7,407 bases of DNA from Legionellales bacterium UBA4722 (GTDB taxonomy: Bacteria; Pseudomonadota; Gammaproteobacteria; DSM-16500). Location of the stretch: the NCBI GenBank assembly GCA_002404295.1, contig DHJK01000144.1, forward strand, positions 1 through 7,407, read 5' to 3'. The translations under genes and the position numbers were made by a program. Below are positions 1-4,656 of this stretch, piece by piece (position 1 is the first letter of the stretch; the number at the start of each line of letters is the position of its first letter). A model generated the notes under the pieces. The model saw only the letters and a list, made by a program, of their open reading frames with translations. It had not been told where the DNA came from and did not search any database.

Positions 1-44
1 TCTTTAATTTTATTTCTTTTTTCTATTGAATTATTTGAAAGCAT
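1..44 (-). CDS. Possible 5' end of a gene leaving the window on the left
   Basis: On the minus strand an ATG at 44-42 opens a frame that stays open to the window edge and reads MLSNNSIEKRNKIK. A GAGG at 58-55 lies ten bases upstream and could serve as ribosome binding site. It starts 16 bases after the stop codon of the coiled-coil frame at 61-168, so the order regulator, tail, next gene would fit one minus-strand transcript. Only 14 codons are visible and no family can be recognised. In such A+T-rich DNA a short open frame may be chance. Confidence 0.3.
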   Translation of the reverse strand, partial: MLSNNSIEKRNKIK

Positions 45-60
45 CTCTAAATATCCTCAT

Positions 61-168
61 TTATGCTGTTATCATGGTTTGTAGGTGGGCTAATTGTTCT
101 TGTAATTTCATTTTCTCTTGCATTAACTCATTTACTTCTTCAAATAAAACTGCAGTTTTGTTAATCTA
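61..168 (-). pseudogene. Out-of-frame coiled-coil tail, probably belonging to the LuxR-type regulator
   Basis: Directly after and overlapping the stop of the regulator, the next minus-strand frame is open from 168 to a TAA at 63-61. It encodes about 33 residues ending in LMQEKMKLQEQLAHLQTMIT plus Ala. Hydrophobic residues fall in a heptad pattern (Val, Leu, Leu, Leu, Leu, Ile at a/d, with a single Lys at one a position), as expected of a real coiled coil. The frame has no ATG, GTG or TTG before an internal ATG, so it is unlikely to be a separate gene. A one-base change near 163-166 would join it to the regulator. It could be the lost C-terminus of that protein, a relic of a deleted gene, or a product of a sequencing error or frameshifting. 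The amphipathic pattern makes chance less likely. Confidence 0.45.
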
Positions 169-841
169 CGAAATTAAACAATTTTAACAATTCCCGCTTA
201 CGATTACATTTAAGTTTCTTTTTAAGATTATCGATATATTCATCAACTGTGCGATGAGATAAACCAAGGATTAAAGCTGTTTCTCTTCCAGATTTTCCAG
301 ATAAGTATAATTTCAAACATTGTTTTTCACGGTTCGAAAGTTTTTGATATTCCTCATTAATATGAGTATTTGTACAACTCATAAAATTCATTCGATTATT
401 GTTTCTAGAAAATTCTTCATAAAACTCTTTATTTTCCCGAAGAACAAAAGCACAAGTTAGAATACCAATCGTTTTTTTACTTACTTTTGATTTTAATGGA
501 TTTTTTATACTTATTTCCTTTGCCATTATATTATTAGGTAAGCTTAATGCACCCATATTAATATTAGAAATGCCTTCAGCAATAACTTGCAAATCTCTGT
601 TACGGATATTGAGCGCTTCACTTTCTTTTAAAAATGGAAAATCAAGATCAGTTAACCCTTGAAGATCACTAAATGTATTGAGACCGCAATCGATAAGAAC
701 TTGCTCATTGAAATTAATATAACGGCCTTTGTTATCTTTGCAATGCATATGAAGAGGAAAGTTTTTGAAGCTTTCGGTAGCTAATTTTGATATATGATCA
801 GGATCAGTGATCTGCATTACATTTTTTAAAATATCTATCAT
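161..841 (-). CDS. PAS-LuxR type transcriptional regulator
   Basis: Predicted 226-residue DNA-binding regulator. Residues about 25-137 look like a PAS-type sensor: the segment around HCKDNKGRYINFNEQ is typical of the first PAS strands, followed by a region resembling the LxGxTDxDFPF motif common in such sensors of Legionella-like bacteria. Residues 168-216 form a LuxR-type helix-turn-helix: LSNREKQCL opens the domain, GRETALILGLSHRTVDEYI gives the scaffold and recognition helices, then NLKKKLKCNRKRELL. There is no receiver domain with a phosphorylatable Asp, so the signal is probably sensed by the PAS part. The ATG at 841-839 has no good Shine-Dalgarno sequence, and neither does the next Met (residue 9), so the first is kept. 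It is divergent from the F-box/ankyrin gene, which makes that gene a natural target candidate. A coiled-coil frame continues past its stop in another frame. Fold call is confident; ligand and targets are unknown. Confidence 0.85.
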   Translation of the reverse strand: MIDILKNVMQITDPDHISKLATESFKNFPLHMHCKDNKGRYINFNEQVLIDCGLNTFSDLQGLTDLDFPFLKESEALNIRNRDLQVIAEGISNINMGALSLPNNIMAKEISIKNPLKSKVSKKTIGILTCAFVLRENKEFYEEFSRNNNRMNFMSCTNTHINEEYQKLSNREKQCLKLYLSGKSGRETALILGLSHRTVDEYIDNLKKKLKCNRKRELLKLFNFVD

Positions 842-910
842 AGAGGTCTGGGGTCCAAAATTCAGTTAAAATCGATGTTTTTTAGAAATGTGAATATTTA
901 CAATGAACTA

Positions 911-946
911 GATACCTTTTAATCCCCGTATTTTTTATGGGGTATC
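911..946. promoter_or_regulatory. Inverted repeat GATACC...GGTATC between divergent genes
   Basis: GATACC (911-916) is mirrored perfectly by GGTATC (941-946), 24 bases apart. Inside lies a second, mutually exclusive pair, CCCC (924-927) with GGGG (939-942). The element sits 70 bases upstream of the regulator's start codon, in its expected leader or promoter zone, and could be an operator or an RNA hairpin in that leader. No clear -35/-10 pair was found for the regulator. Function is inferred from position only. Confidence 0.3.
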
Positions 947-1030
947 ATTGGATGATAAACAGTATTATAATTTATGCTTCTAATTTATACAACATATTAA
1001 TTTGGGTGTGTCATAACTTAGTGAAGGTGG

Positions 1031-1060
1031 TTTACACTCACTGTAATATTGTGCTAAAAT
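1031..1060 (+). promoter_or_regulatory. Sigma-70 type promoter of the F-box/ankyrin gene
   Basis: A -35 box TTTACA (1031-1036, 5 of 6 to consensus) is separated by 18 bases from a -10 box TAAAAT (1055-1060, 5 of 6). The -10 is preceded by TGC, giving an extended -10. Transcription would start near 1067 and leave a leader of about 40 bases. This is the best promoter in the window. Confidence 0.65.
1032..1046. promoter_or_regulatory. Palindromic operator candidate over the -35 box
   Basis: TTACA (1032-1036) and TGTAA (1042-1046) form a perfect inverted repeat around a five-base centre. It overlaps the -35 box of the promoter, a position typical of a repressor site or of a class II activator site. 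The divergent PAS-LuxR regulator is the obvious candidate binder, but nothing in the sequence proves this. Confidence 0.4.
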
Positions 1061-1094
1061 AGAACAAATTATGTTAACTTGCGATATTTTCATT

Positions 1095-1098
1095 AAGG
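1095..1098 (+). promoter_or_regulatory. Ribosome binding site of the F-box/ankyrin gene
   Basis: AAGG lies nine bases before the ATG at 1108. It is modest in strength but well spaced, and it supports the chosen start. Confidence 0.5.
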
Positions 1099-1107
1099 TA
1101 CTCATTC

Positions 1108-3183
1108 ATGCGCTCTTCTAACAAATGGCCTATTCTACCAGTTGATATTATTTCGCACAGTCTACTTCCATTCTTAAATGATAGAGAAGTTTCCCAATTT
1201 TCTAGTACTGCTAAAATATTTCACGATGCAACAAGGAAGTATTGGCAAGAGAAACTTCTTGCTCTAGGATTATATAACGAGCTATTAAAGCTAGTTAATA
1301 TCCACTTTATGCACATCTCCTTAAATTATAAAAAATTATATGATGTATTAAGACGACTTCCTGATTCGGATAAGTTTATTGTCCTTGAGCCATGGGAGTT
1401 GTATTGCTTAAGCGGTCAAACAGAATTTTTTGACGCCAACGAAGAAAAAATTACTGGTCTAACGAACCAAGCAGGAGCAACGCCGTTACATTATGTAGCA
1501 TTAAGCGGTTCCACTAAGGCCATAGAATACGTACTCGCACGCAGAATGAATTCATTTGCCAAAGATAACCGAGGTAGAACTGTAATTCATTATGCAGCAT
1601 TAAGTGGCTCTCATTCAGCTTTTAATTATGTAGTTAGAAATGTACGACATTATAAATTTGATACCCAGGTACTGTATTACGCTGCAGTAGGCGGCTCTAT
1701 TGAAGTGATAGATCATGTTTTAGCTTCAGGAGTAGATATCCAAGATAGCACTTTACATAATGTTGCAAGCAGTGGATCTGTTGCAGCTATCCAACACATC
1801 ATGAAGATGGGAAAACACCCGCAATGTGCACCTATCTTAGCATCTAATGCTGCTGAGAGCGGCTCTGTTGCTGCTATGAATTTTATATTTCCACATACTA
1901 GGCGTTACAGCCAAGAATCTGGAGATACTTTATTACGTCATGCTGCAAGAAGTGGTTCGGTTGCTGCCATTGAATGCGCTATTACGTTGTGCCCAGAGAC
2001 TGATCCTTTTTCAATATATAATACTTCCAGCCTTAGTAAAAAAGGTATTTCTGTATTACATGCAGCCGGGCAAAGCGGCAGCGTTCCAGCTTTAAAACGC
2101 ATATTAGACATTCCCGGTATGAGAATTTATCTATTATATGAAACTGACGATGGTCGTAATGTATTACACTTTATTGCAGCGAGTGGCTCTGTTCATGCAT
2201 TACAATATATATTAACCGAATTTCCAGATCTAGTTGCTAATCTCATCCATCACAAACAAAATCTAATGCCGTTAGAATATCTTGCAGAAAGTGGTTCTTT
2301 TGCAGCATTAAAATATGCATTAGAATTACCTTTTATATCTAATCAATTGCTTGTTATTGATCGTGAGGGTGATACTTTATTATTTAATTGCATATTACCC
2401 CGCGTTGTAAAGAGTCGTTCTCTTGCTGCATTGAAATATATATTAGAATTTCCCGGGGCGATTCAGAAATTGGTGCCCGCTGATCCTTCTGAAAAGCTTT
2501 CTTTATTCTATACGTTATTATGCGATATTCTGGAAAACGGTTTTGCCTCAGCATTAAAATATGTATTAGAAATACCAGAAATTAATGCGAAATTTACGCC
2601 CCAACCTTCTTTAGAAAACCCAGAAATGAAAGAGTGTTTAGCACTGCATCCTTCCATCGTTCGTCACATAAGAGGAGATGCTGCTGTTGAAATGTTACAA
2701 TACTTAATAGAAGTAAGAAATATGTCGAGTTTATTAGAAAGAGATAACGATGTAACTGCTTTTGATTACGCAATTCAAAGTGGCTCTACTAAAGCTGTAT
2801 GGTATTTGCATTCTATCAATGCAAGTCATTATTCAGATGGGATGCCCTGGCTCGATGATGGTAAACTTACAGCTATGGAAGATATCCAACTACTTGTAAA
2901 TGCAGACTTACGCCCATTTCAAGCAAAAGCCTGGCTTACAACACTCAGCCTGGGAAGTGGAGCAGTCATTCCCGCCTGGCTAGGTATTATCACCTGTTCG
3001 AGCGCCACACTTACGCTAAGCATGTGTTGCGCTGGTGCAGTAGGTGTCTTATTAATCGCATTAATGGTCAGTTGCGTTCGCAATCGAAAGATAGGTTTTT
3101 TTGAACCCTCCCCTGATCGATTTGATGATTATAAACCTAAGTTTACCTCAGCCCCTACAACACCACCCACTTTTAGAGCTTAA
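1108..3183 (+). CDS. F-box and ankyrin-like repeat protein with C-terminal membrane hairpin; candidate secreted effector
   Basis: A 691-residue protein with eukaryote-like parts. Residues 9-50 match the F-box pattern: ILPVDIISHSLLPFLNDREV, then FSSTAKIF and a final YWQEKL. F-boxes bind SKP1 and dock substrates on SCF ubiquitin ligases. Residues about 120-570 hold some twelve degenerate ankyrin-like repeats marked by an SGS turn (133-135, 166-168, 222-224, 251-253, 282-284, 323-325, 359-361, 395-397, 558-560; variants GGS 195, SRS 436, NGF 477) followed by an A-x-x-Y/H-I/V-L helix. Residues about 613-657 form two closely spaced hydrophobic segments, then basic RNRK and a Pro/Thr-rich tail. There is no signal peptide. 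In Legionella, AnkB combines an F-box with ankyrin repeats and is a type IV secreted effector; this protein is much longer and has a membrane hairpin instead of a lipidation motif. It is inferred to sit on a host membrane and recruit ubiquitin ligase to a repeat-bound target. Secretion is not shown by the sequence. Confidence 0.85.
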   Translation: MRSSNKWPILPVDIISHSLLPFLNDREVSQFSSTAKIFHDATRKYWQEKLLALGLYNELLKLVNIHFMHISLNYKKLYDVLRRLPDSDKFIVLEPWELYCLSGQTEFFDANEEKITGLTNQAGATPLHYVALSGSTKAIEYVLARRMNSFAKDNRGRTVIHYAALSGSHSAFNYVVRNVRHYKFDTQVLYYAAVGGSIEVIDHVLASGVDIQDSTLHNVASSGSVAAIQHIMKMGKHPQCAPILASNAAESGSVAAMNFIFPHTRRYSQESGDTLLRHAARSGSVAAIECAITLCPETDPFSIYNTSSLSKKGISVLHAAGQSGSVPALKRILDIPGMRIYLLYETDDGRNVLHFIAASGSVHALQYILTEFPDLVANLIHHKQNLMPLEYLAESGSFAALKYALELPFISNQLLVIDREGDTLLFNCILPRVVKSRSLAALKYILEFPGAIQKLVPADPSEKLSLFYTLLCDILENGFASALKYVLEIPEINAKFTPQPSLENPEMKECLALHPSIVRHIRGDAAVEMLQYLIEVRNMSSLLERDNDVTAFDYAIQSGSTKAVWYLHSINASHYSDGMPWLDDGKLTAMEDIQLLVNADLRPFQAKAWLTTLSLGSGAVIPAWLGIITCSSATLTLSMCCAGAVGVLLIALMVSCVRNRKIGFFEPSPDRFDDYKPKFTSAPTTPPTFRA
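2305..2576 (+). repeat. In-gene repeat block with exact 41-codon period
   Basis: Three 26-base units starting at 2305, 2428 and 2551 lie exactly 123 bases apart and encode ALKYALELP, ALKYILEFP and ALKYVLEIP. Unit 1 and unit 3 differ at 2 of 26 bases, unit 1 and unit 2 at 4. A weaker relative starts at 2197, 108 bases upstream. The similarity at DNA level points to recent internal duplication or gene conversion. The 41-residue step is longer than the canonical 33 of ankyrin repeats. Confidence 0.7.
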
Positions 3184-3194
3184 CGCAAACCTGA

Positions 3195-3386
3195 AATATC
3201 TTGCAACCCATCGCATTACAACGGCTAAAATATATTCTCGGCATCCCTCTAGACATTAAAACACTCAACCCTATTTCACTGTATCAAATCTATAAATATA
3301 ACATTCCAAATAGAGAAGTCGCCTTAAAACAATATGCTAATGAATTTGGAATTGATCTTATTAATAAGACCCTCATAAAGAAATAA
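3195..3386 (+). pseudogene. Short frame with one ankyrin-like repeat, probable relic
   Basis: Beginning 12 bases after the stop of the F-box/ankyrin gene and in a different frame, an open stretch encodes about 61 residues from a TTG at 3201 (in-frame stop at 3192-3194). Its start, ALQRLKYILGIPLDI, clearly resembles the ALKYILEFP and ALKYVLEIP helices of the upstream repeats. The rest (YQIYKYNIPNREVALKQYAN) is not recognised. There is no Shine-Dalgarno sequence and no ATG. It is best read as the remains of a longer repeat tract or of a second repeat gene. An expressed small protein cannot be excluded. Confidence 0.4.
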
Positions 3387-3463
3387 TTCCGTTCACCAAA
3401 TTTACTGATGATGCACTTGGCACGAAAGACTGTATTCTGAGCTAGTTATTCCCCATTAATGTT

Positions 3464-3517
3464 ATGGGCCTACTCACCGGCCATTTATAATTGCCGGCGA
3501 AATCTCTGCCTGCAATT
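3464..3517. repeat. Dispersed GGCCGG palindrome, copy 1 (diverged)
   Basis: This stretch contains ATGGGCC...GGCCAT (3464-3470 with 3479-3484, one bulged G), CCGGC/GCCGG (3477-3481 with 3493-3497), and AATTGC/GCAATT with an inner GGC/GCC (3489-3517). These stems compete with each other. Read on the minus strand it contains ATGGCCGGT, the same opening as the copies at 4511 and 7275. It lies about 80-130 bases after the relic frame. There is no T-tract, so a simple intrinsic terminator is not obvious. Confidence 0.5.
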
Positions 3518-3541
3518 AAACCGACATGTTTATTACATTTT

Positions 3542-3571
3542 GTTGATTATTTAGTCCATAGCATTTAAAAT
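3542..3571 (+). promoter_or_regulatory. Possible promoter of the 259-residue protein gene
   Basis: TTGATT (3542-3547, 4 of 6 to the -35 consensus) is followed after 18 bases by TAAAAT (3566-3571, 5 of 6 to the -10). It would start transcription near 3578 with a short leader that contains the ribosome binding site. In A+T-rich DNA such pairs can arise by chance. Confidence 0.4.
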
Positions 3572-3587
3572 ATGCTTTATTAATCAG

Positions 3588-3593
3588 AAAGGA
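3588..3593 (+). promoter_or_regulatory. Strong ribosome binding site of the 259-residue protein gene
   Basis: AAAGGA lies seven bases before the ATG at 3601. It is the best Shine-Dalgarno sequence in the window and fixes the start of this otherwise unrecognised gene. Confidence 0.7.
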
Positions 3594-3600
3594 TTGAAAA

Positions 3601-4380
3601 ATGCCAGGTTTAAAAGATCTTATTCGACATAATCTTATGATAAAAAAAGGTAAATCTCCTTTTTTTTCAAATAGTCATGATACTGACGTATTAACAAAGC
3701 CGGGACCAGAGTGTGGTCATTTGGATGTTGCATTCTATAATTTAGAATTTAGCTTACAACAAGCATGGCTGCATGGTGAATTTAAGGAAGAGAACGATAA
3801 ATACAAGGCAAGTAAAGCGATTACTGCCGAACATAAAACAACTACTCCTCCTACTCCTGTGCCTCGATTAAACTTTTCTATAACAGATGAAAAAGAGCGA
3901 GCGCAGGATTTTAAAAATCAACTTAGAAAACTGGATTTCTCAAAGTTAGTTATATTCGTCAGAGAGAAACCTAACATGCTACGCGGTAAAATATTTAACC
4001 TTCCAGAGACTCACGATGAGAGGGAGAGGTGGAAAAATGACCCAGAAAATACGAGAGATATTCAAGAGCTTTTGCTTGCTGTAGATGTATTGAATGAGAA
4101 ACGTAAATCGCCATTATTATGGAATGTAGCAGAAGCAATAATAGGTCTAGCAATTGTGATGGGTATTGGATTGGGTTTTGTACATTTATTAGGACCCACA
4201 CTTTTTGGAGGAGCAATATTACATCTTATTGCTCCAACAGCGACTTCTGTAGCTGCAACTAAAGTTACTTCAGCAATACCTTATGCTTTAGGACTTTTTG
4301 GTCTTGGATTAATAACAAAATCATTGATACCTACCGAACAAAAATGTGTAGAAAAAGCATATTACAATGCTATGAAATGA
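3601..4380 (+). CDS. Unrecognised 259-residue protein with hydrophobic C-terminal third
   Basis: No family is recognised. The first ~170 residues are hydrophilic and lack a signal peptide; they contain a Thr/Pro-rich linker (about 80-88) between a section with HLDVAFYNLEFSLQQAW and a charged section rich in Lys, Arg, Glu and Asp (about 96-170). Residues about 172-198 (from LLWNVAEAIIGLAIVMGIG) and about 225-243 (AIPYALGLFGLGLITKSLI) are strongly hydrophobic, with a weaker Gly/Ala-rich stretch between them, so two or three membrane passes are likely. The last residues, EQKCVEKAYYNAMK, are polar. Soluble N-terminus plus late membrane hairpin is the layout of the upstream F-box protein too, and it fits secreted effectors that insert into host membranes or bacterial inner-membrane proteins. 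A strong ribosome binding site and length without interruption support a real gene. Function is unknown. Confidence 0.75.
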   Translation: MPGLKDLIRHNLMIKKGKSPFFSNSHDTDVLTKPGPECGHLDVAFYNLEFSLQQAWLHGEFKEENDKYKASKAITAEHKTTTPPTPVPRLNFSITDEKERAQDFKNQLRKLDFSKLVIFVREKPNMLRGKIFNLPETHDERERWKNDPENTRDIQELLLAVDVLNEKRKSPLLWNVAEAIIGLAIVMGIGLGFVHLLGPTLFGGAILHLIAPTATSVAATKVTSAIPYALGLFGLGLITKSLIPTEQKCVEKAYYNAMK

Positions 4381-4510
4381 CATGTAAAAACGGTTCTGTC
4401 GCAAGGATTAAAAATATAATAATGGCGGCTAACAGATTTCTTCTGAGCGCAATGTTGTTTTGACTCATTACTTTATTTTACTAAAAAGGTTATTAATAAA
4501 ATCAAAGATT

Positions 4511-4548
4511 ATGGCCGGTAACCCCTCTTGCCGGCCCTATCAAAATTG
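4511..4548 (+). repeat. Dispersed GGCCGG palindrome, copy 2
   Basis: GGCCGGTAA (4513-4521) pairs with TTGCCGGCC (4528-4536) in a nine-base stem with one T-G wobble and a six-base loop. Over 38 bases it matches the copy at 7275-7312 at 29 positions without gaps, including flanking bases ending in AAAATTG. It lies 130 bases after the stop of the 259-residue gene. No T-run follows the stem. It may be an RNA hairpin protecting or ending the transcript, or a small non-autonomous repeat. Confidence 0.65.
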
Positions 4549-4589
4549 CTCTAAATATATTCATTTTATGAAATAAAGTATAAGTTCTA

Positions 4590-4598
4590 TGGTATACT
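4590..4598 (+). promoter_or_regulatory. Extended -10 promoter of the Tgl/AAA+ gene
   Basis: TGGTATACT is a TGn-extended -10 with a 5 of 6 hexamer. No good -35 box is seen 16-18 bases upstream, which extended -10 promoters can tolerate. Transcription would start near 4605, leaving about 50 bases of leader. It lies downstream of the palindrome, so this gene is probably transcribed on its own. Confidence 0.5.
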
Positions 4599-4656
4599 AC
4601 TTCATCGTAAATTCATTTTTCTCATAACCCATTGATTATATTGGATCATAAATTGT

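Noticed and set aside
994..1000. TTAATAT on the minus strand, similar to half of the Legionella PmrA site
   Set aside because: A single partial half-site in A+T-rich DNA with no tandem partner at the right spacing.
3995..4216. 73-residue minus-strand frame inside the 259-residue gene
   Set aside because: Antisense shadow of a well-supported gene; Leu/Ser-rich composition expected from reversed codons.
4415..4463. Perfect TATAAT followed by a 13-codon frame (ATG at 4422)
   Set aside because: No matching -35 box, poor ribosome spacing and too short to support as a gene; TATAAT is common by chance here.
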